From contig CACZNH010000013.1 of assembly GCA_902782465.1 (NCBI GenBank), positions 1-64,000 of the forward strand: a stretch of DNA of 64,000 nucleotides, in the 5' to 3' direction. Source of the DNA: an uncultured Bacteroidales bacterium (GTDB lineage Bacteria; Bacteroidota; Bacteroidia; Bacteroidales; Muribaculaceae). Both the position numbers and the translations under genes were made by a program. The notes below the pieces were generated by a model. It did no database searches and had not been told where the DNA came from. It was given only the letters and a program-made list of their open reading frames with translations. This document shows, piece by piece, positions 47,996 to 56,830 of this stretch (within the stretch, counting starts at the first letter, position 1; every line of letters begins with the position of its first letter).

Positions 47996-50215
47996 ATGAA
48001 ACAAACGTTGATGATAGTTGCGACATTCCTGACTGCACTGACGGCCATGGCCGCCGTGGGCGACACGTTGTCGCTGGGCGAGGTGACGGTGACGGCCATC
48101 AAGCAGGGGGCCGACCTGCGCACGCAGGCGACGGCGTTGACGGTCATCGGGCGGCAGGAGGCGGAACGCAACCAAGTGCTGTCGGTCAAGACGGCGGCCG
48201 ACCTGGTGCCCAACCTGTTCATCCCCGACTATGGCAGCAGGATGACCTCGACGGTGTATGTGCGCGGCATCGGCACACGCATCGACCAGCCCGCGGTGGG
48301 TCTGACCATCGACAATGTGCCGGTCATCACCAAGGAGAACTACGACATCGACCTGATGGACATCGCCCGATTTGAGGTGATGCGCGGCCCGCAGAGCACC
48401 CTGTACGGGCGCAACACGCTGGGCGGACTGATGAACGTCTACACGCTGTCGCCGCTCAACTACCAGGGCACGCGTGCCGTCGTCGAGGGCGCCAGCCACG
48501 GCACGTGGCGCGTGGGGGCGAGCCACTACGGCCTGCTCACTAAGGACCTGGGATTCTCACTATCAGCGCAATACAACAGCACGCGGGGCGAGTTCACCAA
48601 CCAGTATAACGGCCGCCGCTGCGACTGGGAACGCCTGTTCAGCGCCCGTACCAAGCTGGAATGGCGCAACAGCGAGGGGTGGTACGTTTCCAACGTGGCC
48701 TCGCTGTCGGTAAGCCGTCAGGGAGGCTACCCCTATGAGTGGGTCGAGACGGGCGAAATCGCCTATAATGACACCTGTTTTTACCGCCGCACGTCGGTCA
48801 TGGACGGCCTGACGGTGCGCAAGGACTTTGACCGCTTCATCCTGTCGAGCATCACCAGTTACCAGTATCTGGACGACAACATGACGCTGGACCAGGACTT
48901 CACCGTACGCGACTACTTCACATTGACCCAAGCCCGCCGCGAACACGCTGTGACGCAGGATTTTATCGCCCGCAGCCACAATCAGGACCGAGAGGGCTAC
49001 AGCTGGCTGGGCGGCGCCAGCGGCTTCTTTCGCCGCTATCGGATGGACGCACCGGTGACCTTCTACGACTACGGCATCAGCCAGTTTATCGAGAAGCATG
49101 TCAACGACGCCATCCCCGAGTATCCCATCGCGTGGGACAGCCGCTCGTTTGAGCTGGGCAGCCATTTCACCAGCCCCAACTGGGGTGCCGCGCTCTATCA
49201 CGAGAGCACCTACCGCTGGGGGCAGTGGACGCTGCAGGCAGGCCTGCGCCTCGACTATGAGCACGCGCGCCTCAACTACCGCAGCGTGACGCACACGGGC
49301 TATACCACATACGTGCTGGCCACGGGTGCCGTCTTCTCGCACGAGAACATCGACATCGACGAGCACGGCACGCTCAACAAGGACTTCTTTGACATCCTGC
49401 CCAACGTGAGCCTCACCTGGCACCCCTGGTCGGGTAAGCGCCACACCGTCTATCTGGCCTTGTCGCGCGGCAGCAAGGCCGGCGGCTTCAACACCCAGAT
49501 GTTCAGCGACGTGCTGCAGCAGCGCCTCATGGGCATGATGGGCATCGGACTGCAGTATGACGTGGACAAGATGGTGGGCTACAAACCCGAAAAGGCGTGG
49601 AACTACGAACTGGGCGGACATTTTGAGTGCTGGGATGGCCGTGTGCAGAGCGACCTGGGCGTCTTCTTCATGGACTGCCGCGACCGCCAGCTGACCGTCT
49701 TCCCGCCGGGGACCACCACAGGCCGCATGATGACCAATGCCGGCAAGACCCACAGCTGGGGCGCTGAGTTTGCCATGTCGATCTCCCCCACCGAGCTGAC
49801 CCGCATGAACGTGAGCTACGGCTTCACTCATGCCACCTTCAAGGACTATAACGACGGCAAGATGGACCACAGCGGCAAGCGTGTGCCCTATGCCCCGATG
49901 CACACCCTGTTTGCCGAGGGCAGCCATGCCTTCAAGATTGGCGGCGACAAGGACAAACTGCTCACCCTGGCCGCCAACGTGCGCGCTGCAGGCGACATCT
50001 ATTGGGACGAGGCCAACACGCTGCGCCAGCCCTTCTATGCCCTGCTGGGCGCCTCCATCACCTGGCAACGCCCGCGCTACAGCCTGCAGCTGTGGGGCCG
50101 CAACCTGACTGACACGGGCTACAAGACGTTCTATTTCGTCTCCATCCAGCATCCCTTCCTGCAGCGCGGTCATGGCCGAGCCCTAGGCGCCACCCTGCGT
50201 CTCACCCTCGACTAA
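47996..50215 (+). CDS. TonB-dependent outer membrane receptor
   Basis: 739-residue outer membrane transporter. Signal peptide about 1-20. The plug domain (about 25-145) shows LGEVTVTAIKQ (TonB-box-like start), VYVRGIGTR and MRGPQSTLYGRNTLGGLMNV. A 22-strand barrel follows and ends in an amphipathic strand (GATLRLTLD). It has no carboxypeptidase-like N-terminal domain and no SusD partner, so it is not SusC-type; it is closer to siderophore or vitamin receptors. Substrate unknown. The 5' end faces the MBL gene across about 80 bp. Confidence 0.94.
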   Translation: MKQTLMIVATFLTALTAMAAVGDTLSLGEVTVTAIKQGADLRTQATALTVIGRQEAERNQVLSVKTAADLVPNLFIPDYGSRMTSTVYVRGIGTRIDQPAVGLTIDNVPVITKENYDIDLMDIARFEVMRGPQSTLYGRNTLGGLMNVYTLSPLNYQGTRAVVEGASHGTWRVGASHYGLLTKDLGFSLSAQYNSTRGEFTNQYNGRRCDWERLFSARTKLEWRNSEGWYVSNVASLSVSRQGGYPYEWVETGEIAYNDTCFYRRTSVMDGLTVRKDFDRFILSSITSYQYLDDNMTLDQDFTVRDYFTLTQARREHAVTQDFIARSHNQDREGYSWLGGASGFFRRYRMDAPVTFYDYGISQFIEKHVNDAIPEYPIAWDSRSFELGSHFTSPNWGAALYHESTYRWGQWTLQAGLRLDYEHARLNYRSVTHTGYTTYVLATGAVFSHENIDIDEHGTLNKDFFDILPNVSLTWHPWSGKRHTVYLALSRGSKAGGFNTQMFSDVLQQRLMGMMGIGLQYDVDKMVGYKPEKAWNYELGGHFECWDGRVQSDLGVFFMDCRDRQLTVFPPGTTTGRMMTNAGKTHSWGAEFAMSISPTELTRMNVSYGFTHATFKDYNDGKMDHSGKRVPYAPMHTLFAEGSHAFKIGGDKDKLLTLAANVRAAGDIYWDEANTLRQPFYALLGASITWQRPRYSLQLWGRNLTDTGYKTFYFVSIQHPFLQRGHGRALGATLRLTLD

Positions 50216-50341
50216 GCCCCCTGGCTTTGACGACAAGGTTTCAGACGACAAGAAAGACAAAAAAGACTATTTTTTGAAATCAGGCGTGAACACATCACCA
50301 GACTTGAGGGGATGGCACATAAGAGCCTTGATACCGTAATT
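50216..50341. other. Spacer after the TonB receptor gene
   Basis: No gene and no clear terminator are visible between the receptor stop and the repeat array upstream of the ATPase gene. Confidence 0.4.
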
Positions 50342-50431
50342 TTTTGCGGAAACGGACAAATTGCTGCTAAAAAATTTTGCGGAAACGGACAAATAGCTGC
50401 TAAAAAATTTTGCGGAAACGGACAAATAGTA
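50342..50431 (+). repeat. Three tandem 33-bp units carrying -33-like boxes
   Basis: TTTTGCGGAAACGGACAAAT followed by a spacer is repeated with TTTTG at 50342, 50375 and 50408, an exact 33-bp period. Only the last unit is followed by a -7 box. Confidence 0.8.
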
Positions 50432-50439
50432 TAATTTTG
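50409..50439 (+). promoter_or_regulatory. Promoter of the DUF4143 ATPase
   Basis: TTTG (50409-50412), 19 bases, TAATTTTG (50432-50439). The spacer CGGAAACGGACAAAT is shared with the promoter at 52098. Confidence 0.8.
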
Positions 50440-50460
50440 CTGGCGTAAATCGTTATTATT

Positions 50461-51798
50461 ATGCCTATTACAATATTTAAGAGAAAAATCTACGAAACAA
50501 TGCTTCATTGGAAAGAGAGCAACCACGGAAAAACAGCTCTCTTGATCCAAGGGGCAAGACGCATTGGCAAATCCACTATTGTCAAGGAATTTGCCAAACG
50601 TGAATACATGACTCACATACTGATAGACTTTTCAAAAGCGTCCAGTAATGTCATGGCTTTGTTTGACGACCTGTCGGATCTTGATTACATTTTCACCCAG
50701 CTGCAATTCCATTTCAAAACCCAACTTCACGAGCATCGCTCAGTCATCATTTTTGATGAAGTACAGCTCCAACCTCGAGCCCGCCAAGCCATCAAACACC
50801 TGATTGCCGACGGACGGTATGACTATATCGAAACAGGCTCGTTGATTTCTATCACCAAAAACATACGAGACATACTCATCCCCAGCGAGGAAACCATTGT
50901 GAACATGTACCCCATGGACTACGAGGAATTTTGTTGGGCCATGGGCGACAACGCGACTGTGCCTCTGCTGAGAACGGCTTTCGAACGACGGATGCCACTA
51001 AGAGACGCACACCGCAAGCTGATGCGAGATTTCAGATTATACATGTTAGTGGGCGGCATGCCTCAAGCAGTTGAAACCTATTTGGAAACCAGAAATCTGA
51101 GTTCTGTTGATGCGATTAAGCGCAATATAATATCACTATACCTGAGGGACCTGAACAGACTGGATAACGCAGGCAAGGCCGCCAACATGTTTAACGCCAT
51201 TCCTGCACAATTAAATAAAAATGCATCGCGTTATATGGTATCCAATGTCATCCCAGGTGAAAAGACAAGCCGAGTCACCAATCTTGTTTATGAACTGGGG
51301 GAGGCAATGGTCGCCAACATCGCCTACCACTGTGATGACCCTAATGTGGGCTTAGCTTTGACCAAAGACATCATGCGTTACAAGATCTATGCGTGTGATA
51401 CTGGGTTGTTTGTGACGCTGGCTTTCTATGATAAGTCATACACCGAAAATATCATTTACGAAAAACTCCTGAGTGACAAGCTCAATGCCAATATGGGATA
51501 TGTCTATGAAAACATCGTAGCCCAGATGCTACGGTCTGCAGGCAATGAACTTTATTACCATACCATCAAAAAAGCAGACAACAAAGGGTACTACGAGATT
51601 GATTTCCTGTTATCTAGAAGCAACAAACTGTGTCCGATAGAAGTCAAGTCATCAGGCAACAAGTCCCACAAGTCACTTGACCATTTTTGCGAAGCCTTCT
51701 CTAACAGGGTCGGCAGCAAATATGTCATTTCAGGCAAAGACTTGCGTAAAGAGGGCGATGTGCTATACATCCCCATTTACATGACTATGTTCTTGTAA
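50461..51798 (+). CDS. AAA ATPase with C-terminal DUF4143 nuclease-like domain
   Basis: 445-residue cytoplasmic protein. The AAA_14 domain (about 20-160) has Walker A GARRIGKST (31-39) and Walker B VIIFDEVQ (95-102). The DUF4143 part (about 200-440) ends in EIDFLLSRSNKLCPIEVKSS, whose D and E-V-K fit a PD-(D/E)XK core. These proteins are abundant in Bacteroidales, often near mobile DNA, with no settled role. It is a single gene with a repeat-loaded promoter. Confidence 0.92.
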   Translation: MPITIFKRKIYETMLHWKESNHGKTALLIQGARRIGKSTIVKEFAKREYMTHILIDFSKASSNVMALFDDLSDLDYIFTQLQFHFKTQLHEHRSVIIFDEVQLQPRARQAIKHLIADGRYDYIETGSLISITKNIRDILIPSEETIVNMYPMDYEEFCWAMGDNATVPLLRTAFERRMPLRDAHRKLMRDFRLYMLVGGMPQAVETYLETRNLSSVDAIKRNIISLYLRDLNRLDNAGKAANMFNAIPAQLNKNASRYMVSNVIPGEKTSRVTNLVYELGEAMVANIAYHCDDPNVGLALTKDIMRYKIYACDTGLFVTLAFYDKSYTENIIYEKLLSDKLNANMGYVYENIVAQMLRSAGNELYYHTIKKADNKGYYEIDFLLSRSNKLCPIEVKSSGNKSHKSLDHFCEAFSNRVGSKYVISGKDLRKEGDVLYIPIYMTMFL

Positions 51799-52097
51799 TT
51801 TCACCCTCGTCTAGAACGTTAGATTTAGAACGATAAGGCATCAGATGCCTCTATCAAATACAACTATAACAAATTAAACAACAACAAATAGGCAAGACAA
51901 TGTGGATTCTCGCGTCTGATTTCAATTTGAATTGTATTTCTCGTCTTTCTTGTCGTTTAAAAATTTGAAAAAACGATTTGTTATTTTCGTCCTTTCAAGG
52001 CGGCCATTTTTCGGTATATCACTGGGGGTTAGGGAGTGTATTCGTCAATAAAGTTTGGGGGTTTATCTATTTTTCGCGGGGTTGGTGGCGAAAAACG
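51799..52097. other. Intergenic region with no recognised gene
   Basis: AT-rich ~300 bp between the ATPase and the first lipoprotein gene. A GGCATC-A-GATGCC hairpin at about 51838-51850 may end the ATPase transcript. Nothing else is recognised. Confidence 0.45.
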
Positions 52098-52128
52098 TTT
52101 GCGGATACGGACAAATGATGTAATTTTG
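52098..52128 (+). promoter_or_regulatory. Promoter of the first lipoprotein gene
   Basis: TTTG (52098-52101), 19 bases, TAATTTTG (52121-52128). The spacer starts CGGATACGGACAAAT, one base different from the ATPase promoter. Confidence 0.8.
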
Positions 52129-52171
52129 CGCTCCTGATCGCAAATTATTCATCAAAAAAAAAGAACAAAGA

Positions 52172-52633
52172 ATGAAAAAGCTATTTTCCGTCATATTATT
52201 GACTCTGGCGCTCGGCTTGGGCGTGACACTCGTGTCCTGTGGCGACGACAAGGACGAACCTACCCCTGACACGCATAACCTGGAGAGCGTCTATGAGAAC
52301 GAGACCGACACCCACTTCATGTTTGACATCGATGTGGAGAAGAAAACCGGCAGCATCTACATCTATAATGTCGTGTTCACTATCGGGGAACGTGTATCTC
52401 CCGCGATGAACATCCGCATCGACGCCCCCTGCACTATCGACAAGTCGGGCAAGGTATTTATCCTCTTCGGCACCGACATCATCCCCTTCATGCTGCGCGG
52501 CAACACGCCTGTTCCTGTCGAGAGCATGCCTATCACCAACCTGACGTGCAATGTTGACACCAAGAAGAAGACCTACGATATCTACTTTAACTGCCACGGC
52601 GGCGAATACAAGAACGCCGGCAAACTGCAGTAA
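52172..52633 (+). CDS. Probable surface lipoprotein
   Basis: 153 residues with a lipoprotein signal peptide and lipobox LVSC (Cys23). The acidic run after the Cys (GDDKDE) resembles the Bacteroidota export signal for surface lipoproteins. The mature part looks all-beta; no family recognised. It shares the general layout of the two lipoprotein genes downstream but has its own promoter and terminator. Confidence 0.8.
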   Translation: MKKLFSVILLTLALGLGVTLVSCGDDKDEPTPDTHNLESVYENETDTHFMFDIDVEKKTGSIYIYNVVFTIGERVSPAMNIRIDAPCTIDKSGKVFILFGTDIIPFMLRGNTPVPVESMPITNLTCNVDTKKKTYDIYFNCHGGEYKNAGKLQ

Positions 52634-52670
52634 TCGCATTTTTAACTAGATTTAATATAAAAAACATTAC

Positions 52671-52706
52671 AAATGGCGCCCGAAGTGGACGCCGTTTGTT
52701 TTTTAG
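52671..52706 (+). terminator. Terminator of the first lipoprotein gene
   Basis: GGCG (52675-52678) and CGCC (52690-52693), extended by AAA/TTT, are followed by TTTGTTTTTT. Confidence 0.55.
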
Positions 52707-52723
52707 ATGTATCTTTGCCGCAT

Positions 52724-52883
52724 GGCTAAGATAGGCTGCACCTCAACAAAAAAAGAATGAATTCTTTTGCTCTGTATTCGGCTTGCACTATCGCTGCCCA
52801 CTGGCTAAGATAGGCGGCGCCTCAAACAAAAAAAAAGAATGAATTCTTTTTGCTCTGTATTCGGCTTGCACTATCTTTGCCGC
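52724..52883 (+). repeat. Two tandem ~79-bp promoter-bearing repeats
   Basis: GGCTAAGATAGG begins at 52724 and 52803. Each unit has a CCTCAA, an A-tract, an AAAGAAT-GA-ATTCTTT hairpin, then GCTCTGTATTCGGCTTGCAC. The first unit ends in a damaged TATCGCTG; the second ends in an intact TATCTTTG. Confidence 0.75.
52849..52879 (+). promoter_or_regulatory. Promoter of the lipoprotein pair
   Basis: TTTG (52849-52852), 19 bases, TATCTTTG (52872-52879), 32 bp before the ATG at 52911. It lies in the second of the two tandem units. Confidence 0.8.
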
Positions 52884-52910
52884 TTGTTACAATAACACAT
52901 TCTAGATGAT

Positions 52911-53750
52911 ATGAAAAAGATTCTTTTACTGATAGCTGTTACCGGCCTGCTGCTGGGCACCATCTCGTGCGGTGATGACGATGACATCCGTCCCGTGAGG
53001 ACCCAGTTTACCGTCAACACCACGATGTTTAACCACATGACCAGCGGCAACAACGTCATCGGCCTGGTTATGACCAAGAACAAACTCGAGATTGACACCC
53101 TGAAGCACATTGCCTCGTTGGAACTGAACTACAATGACGGACAGGGCGACAAGATACTCAAGCTTGATGGCCTCACTGCCATGCCCAAGGGATTGATGTT
53201 CTACGAGTTGGCATCGTCCAATTACCCCTCGTTCAAGGGCTATGTCGATTTCAATGAGGGTGGCGCCATGCGCTATAGCTACACCACCGCCGAGGGCATC
53301 CGCGTCATCTCGATGACTCCCGAGGTGTTTTACAGGAAAACTGCCAGCACCGTCACCTACGATGACACGACCAAAACCACCAATTGGGAGAATGCCATGT
53401 ACCAATTCAACATCAGCCCCACTACCAAAACGGCAACGATACAGGTCTTGGACATCCTCCACGCCAAGGATTTGAAGCGATTTGAGAGCATCACCGCTGT
53501 GAACGTGCCTTTTACGGTAACTGCCAACGGCTTTAGCATCAATGCCACGAACCTTCCGACCGACGCCTACTACATCGCCTATGTGGACAGCACCGGTACG
53601 TCCCATTCCAGGACGAACAAATACCCCTTCAAGACGTTTAACGCCACCATCGACCTGGCCAACGACAAGCTGGATGCCGACTTCATGATAGGCGGCAGCG
53701 CCACCGTCAAGGCAACGGGCAAGACATACTCCAACTACACCGTCGAGTAA
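52911..53750 (+). CDS. Probable surface lipoprotein, operon gene 1
   Basis: 279 residues with lipobox TISC (Cys20) followed by GDDDDIRP, a strong acidic export-type signal. The rest is predicted beta-rich, with repeated two-part organisation (about 25-130 and 140-279). I do not recognise the family. The next lipoprotein gene starts 43 bp downstream and no terminator lies between, so they are probably co-transcribed. Confidence 0.82.
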   Translation: MKKILLLIAVTGLLLGTISCGDDDDIRPVRTQFTVNTTMFNHMTSGNNVIGLVMTKNKLEIDTLKHIASLELNYNDGQGDKILKLDGLTAMPKGLMFYELASSNYPSFKGYVDFNEGGAMRYSYTTAEGIRVISMTPEVFYRKTASTVTYDDTTKTTNWENAMYQFNISPTTKTATIQVLDILHAKDLKRFESITAVNVPFTVTANGFSINATNLPTDAYYIAYVDSTGTSHSRTNKYPFKTFNATIDLANDKLDADFMIGGSATVKATGKTYSNYTVE

Positions 53751-53792
53751 AAAATCAATAGATTAATAATCAATAAATTATATACCGAAACA

Positions 53793-54584
53793 ATGAAAAA
53801 AATATCAATTTTATTTTTCTCGCTGCTGGCAGTGCTGATGTTCACCGCCTGCAATAACGACGATGATCCTGAAAACATCGAGACCTACAGCCCTGCTATC
53901 AACAGTCGAGCCATTAACGGCGACAAGGTTGTCTTTTCACAGAACACGTCCATTATCGAAGTCAATCTTACCAAAATGACCGTCACCATCACCAGCAGTT
54001 ACAAGGACTGTGACGGCAACAGCCACAAGCTGAACACCTCCGCCATGCAGTTGACCCAGGTGAGCGGCTATACCTTTAGTTTCAATAGCGGCTCGACAGC
54101 GTTCGGCGAGGCTACTAACCTGACTGGCTATATCGACCTGTCCACCGTCGTGGCATGGTACTCGTTCACGGCCAATGGCACCGACAATATTGTCTGCACC
54201 ACCCACCCGATTTACAGCTACGGAACCACTACCGTCACCGATCCCGACAACGGCAACCAAAACAGCTATACCAATTCGCAATATGGATTTATGATTGATG
54301 CCACGGGCGAGAAGTGCACGATGGTGATTACCTATTTCGCCCCCAACCTGATTGGCGCAATTCAGGCCGACCAGATTTACTGGGAAAACCTGAAATTGAC
54401 TCCCACAACCACCGGTTATACCATTACAGGTGACAAGGCTGAGTCGTCGCTCAAGGGCACAAACACCATTACGGATATCAATCTCATTATCAACAACCAG
54501 TGCCGCGCCCTCAGCGGCAGCTTCAAGTGCAACAACCTTGAAATCAAGGTTAACAGCAACTTGTTCCCTTCTAAGGAACTCTAA
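53793..54584 (+). CDS. Probable surface lipoprotein, operon gene 2
   Basis: 263 residues with lipobox FTAC (Cys20) followed by NNDDDPEN. The mature part resembles the preceding protein in size and beta-rich make-up, suggesting distant paralogy. Family unknown. A strong terminator follows 28 bp after the stop. Confidence 0.82.
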   Translation: MKKISILFFSLLAVLMFTACNNDDDPENIETYSPAINSRAINGDKVVFSQNTSIIEVNLTKMTVTITSSYKDCDGNSHKLNTSAMQLTQVSGYTFSFNSGSTAFGEATNLTGYIDLSTVVAWYSFTANGTDNIVCTTHPIYSYGTTTVTDPDNGNQNSYTNSQYGFMIDATGEKCTMVITYFAPNLIGAIQADQIYWENLKLTPTTTGYTITGDKAESSLKGTNTITDINLIINNQCRALSGSFKCNNLEIKVNSNLFPSKEL

Positions 54585-54611
54585 TAGTCATAACCTGACA
54601 TATTGAATCAC

Positions 54612-54657
54612 AAGCCGTCCCTGGAGCCGCAATCGCGCCCCAGGGACGGTTGTTTTT
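54612..54657 (+). terminator. Rho-independent terminator of the lipoprotein operon
   Basis: CCGTCCCTGG (54615-54624) and CCAGGGACGG (54640-54649) form a 10-bp GC-rich stem followed by TTGTTTTT. Confidence 0.9.
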
Positions 54658-54667
54658 CTACCCCATT

Positions 54668-54709
54668 ACACATTTTGTGATACACATTTTGTGATACACA
54701 TTTTGCGTA
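54668..54709 (+). repeat. Three tandem 14-bp units carrying -33-like boxes
   Basis: ACACATTTTGTGAT occurs at 54668 and 54682, and a third unit ACACATTTTGCGTA at 54696. Each contains TTTTG; only the third is at the right distance from the -7 box. Confidence 0.8.
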
Positions 54710-54732
54710 ATCGTTACTTTTGTTTATCTTTG
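54702..54732 (+). promoter_or_regulatory. Promoter of the second AAA ATPase
   Basis: TTTG (54702-54705), 19 bases, TATCTTTG (54725-54732). The -33 box is inside the third tandem unit. Confidence 0.82.
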
Positions 54733-54757
54733 CAGCGACAAAACATTGATTGAAACG

Positions 54758-55885
54758 ATGAAGAATCCATTTACTATCAAGGCATACGAGTCGCGGGAAT
54801 TGTTCTGTGACCGCGAGGACGAGTTGAGTCTGATGTTAAATAACTGCCTCAACCACACTGATATGACGCTGATTTCACAACGCCGCATGGGTAAGACTGG
54901 ACTGATTCTGCGCCTGTTTGATGAAATAGCAGACGTTCATCCCGAAATTCACACGATATACCTCGACATCTTCTCGTCACGCAATATCGATGATTTCATC
55001 AAGTTGCTGGCCGAGGCAACGATGAAGTCATTCAAACCCAAAACAAGTATTGGCGACAAGTTGATGACTTTCATCAAATCCATGAAGCCGCAATTGACAT
55101 TTGACAACATCACAGGTGAGCCCCAACTGCAGATTGCTTACCAAACCGTCCATGAGAAGGAATATACCTTGCGGGGGCTGCTAGAGTTCCTTGACGAGCA
55201 AGGGGTGCATATCGTGATTGCCATTGACGAATTCCAGCAAATCAGAGAATATCCTGAGCAAAACATGGAAGCACTGTTGCGCACTTATATCCAGCAGACC
55301 CGCAATCTGACATTCATCTACTGCGGAAGCAAAAAACATCTGATGGCCGACATCTTCACCAACGAGAAAAAACCGTTTTATTCCAGCACCACCTTTGTCT
55401 CGCTCGGGAAAATCGAGGCAGCACCCTACTCCACCTTTATCCGCCATCTGTTCCAAGAAAACGGGCGCGAAATCGATGATGAGGCTATACAATTCATTTT
55501 GGAGTGGACGCGCCGACACACCTACTACACCCAACAGCTGTGCCACACAGTATTTGCCGACGGCAGCCAGCACATCGGCATTGACGAAGTCAAAGCAGCC
55601 TGCAAGCAACTCATGCAACAAGGCGAAGCGGTCTATTTGCAATACAGGCAGATGCTGACGGTCAAGCAGTGGAGCTATCTGATAGCCATCGCTAAGGAAG
55701 GCTGTGTGCAACAAATCACCTCGGCGCAATTCCTGGGGAAACACCATATCGGAACGGCATCAACATCCCTGCGACTTGCCGAGGCCTTGTGCGAGAAAGG
55801 TCTGTTGAACGATGAGGCCACCCTCGACGGCACCATATATTCCATCAATGACGTCTTTCTCTCCCATTGGATGGAAAGACTGTGA
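54758..55885 (+). CDS. AAA ATPase (ATPase_2-like)
   Basis: 375 residues, cytoplasmic. Walker A is SQRRMGKT (about 40-47) and Walker B VIAIDEFQ (about 149-156); both fit the archaeal/bacterial ATPase_2 group. The C-terminal ~100 residues look like a winged-helix domain (KQWSYLIAIAKEGCVQQITSAQF). The start is the ATG of MKNPFTIKAYESREL, not the TTG four codons earlier. The 3' end runs into the next gene by about 27 bp upstream of its ATG, so they may be an operon. Function in the cell is unknown. Confidence 0.9.
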   Translation: MKNPFTIKAYESRELFCDREDELSLMLNNCLNHTDMTLISQRRMGKTGLILRLFDEIADVHPEIHTIYLDIFSSRNIDDFIKLLAEATMKSFKPKTSIGDKLMTFIKSMKPQLTFDNITGEPQLQIAYQTVHEKEYTLRGLLEFLDEQGVHIVIAIDEFQQIREYPEQNMEALLRTYIQQTRNLTFIYCGSKKHLMADIFTNEKKPFYSSTTFVSLGKIEAAPYSTFIRHLFQENGREIDDEAIQFILEWTRRHTYYTQQLCHTVFADGSQHIGIDEVKAACKQLMQQGEAVYLQYRQMLTVKQWSYLIAIAKEGCVQQITSAQFLGKHHIGTASTSLRLAEALCEKGLLNDEATLDGTIYSINDVFLSHWMERL

Positions 55886-55911
55886 AGCATCACTTGCTAA
55901 ACTATAAGATT

Positions 55912-56745
55912 ATGAAACGATTGATTCTTTGTCTGTACGCATTGGCCATCGCCTTCTGCTCGTGGGCCACGGGGCAGCAGGGCGACGTCATCTTCATCGA
56001 TGGCGAGCGGTGGAACCTGCTGGGAGAACCCATCGAAGCCGATTCAGTCCTGAGCCACCAATTAAGGGATATGTTGCCCCAAAAACGGGATATCTGCTCG
56101 GACAACTGGAAAGGCTATACCGCCTACTGGAGCATCAGGCACAAATGCGTGTACCTGGACAGCATCAAGGTATCCATCAACCAGCACTTACAGCCCCTAC
56201 CCGACTCCGTCATGCACAAGGTATTCCAGGACTACTACTGCAAGACGCAGTGCGATGGGTTTTGTGACGAAGGCATCATGGCACAATGGCTCACGCGTAA
56301 CATCAGAGTCGGCAAAGGCAACAAAATCTACTACGAGCACATGGGCTACGTCAGGAACCTTGAGCATGAGCAGATAATCACCATCGACGCGGGGCGCGTG
56401 ACCGATGTGAAGACCTATCACAACCGTGTCGCCGTCGAGGGCTTCTCGTTCAATCGACTGCACACGTTTGAAGATGCCAAAGAGTGCATCGCCTTCCCCG
56501 TCGAGAAGTATCCCGAACTGGCAGGCAAGAAAGTCCCGTTCCAGGTGTCGAAAATCCAACTCGACACGCTCGGCAACCTCATCGACTGCAAGATCTCGCC
56601 CCAGTGTAAAGACGAGGCCCTGAACGAACGACTGGCGCAGGACATGAAAGTGGCCCTGATGAACATCCGCCCCTGGAGAGTGCTGTACATCCGCGGCGAA
56701 TACCTGCCCGACATCCAGAGCGGCACTTTCCGCTACCCATTCTAA
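55912..56745 (+). CDS. Secreted protein, TonB C-terminal-like end
   Basis: 277 residues with a signal peptide (MKRLILCLYALAIAFCSWAT). The mature protein has a Cys-rich middle (DYYCKTQCDGFCDEG). The last ~90 residues (KIQLDTLGNLIDCKI ... ALMNIRPWRVLYIRGE) resemble the TonB C-terminal fold, but with no membrane anchor beyond the signal. This is a weak family call. It lies 26 bp after the ATPase stop. Confidence 0.75.
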   Translation: MKRLILCLYALAIAFCSWATGQQGDVIFIDGERWNLLGEPIEADSVLSHQLRDMLPQKRDICSDNWKGYTAYWSIRHKCVYLDSIKVSINQHLQPLPDSVMHKVFQDYYCKTQCDGFCDEGIMAQWLTRNIRVGKGNKIYYEHMGYVRNLEHEQIITIDAGRVTDVKTYHNRVAVEGFSFNRLHTFEDAKECIAFPVEKYPELAGKKVPFQVSKIQLDTLGNLIDCKISPQCKDEALNERLAQDMKVALMNIRPWRVLYIRGEYLPDIQSGTFRYPF

Positions 56746-56773
56746 TAAAAAACCACCAAATCTTTTGTCGTCG

Positions 56774-56804
56774 ATTGCTCGGCATTATCAATGACGTAAT
56801 TTTG
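56774..56804 (+). promoter_or_regulatory. Promoter of the HTH_42 gene
   Basis: TAATTTTG (56797-56804) is a good -7 box; ATTG (56774-56777) 19 bases upstream is a partial -33 box. Confidence 0.55.
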
Positions 56805-56830
56805 TGCCCTAATCCATAGTTTTGCCCAAA

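Noticed and set aside
47918-48526. N-terminal extension of the MBL-fold protein to 426 residues
   Set aside because: It lies upstream of the gene's -7 box and is antisense to the TonB receptor.
52722-52760. Twelve-codon ORF MAKIGCTSTKKE in the promoter repeat
   Set aside because: Too short and part of a repeated promoter unit; only its ATG in the first copy is in frame.
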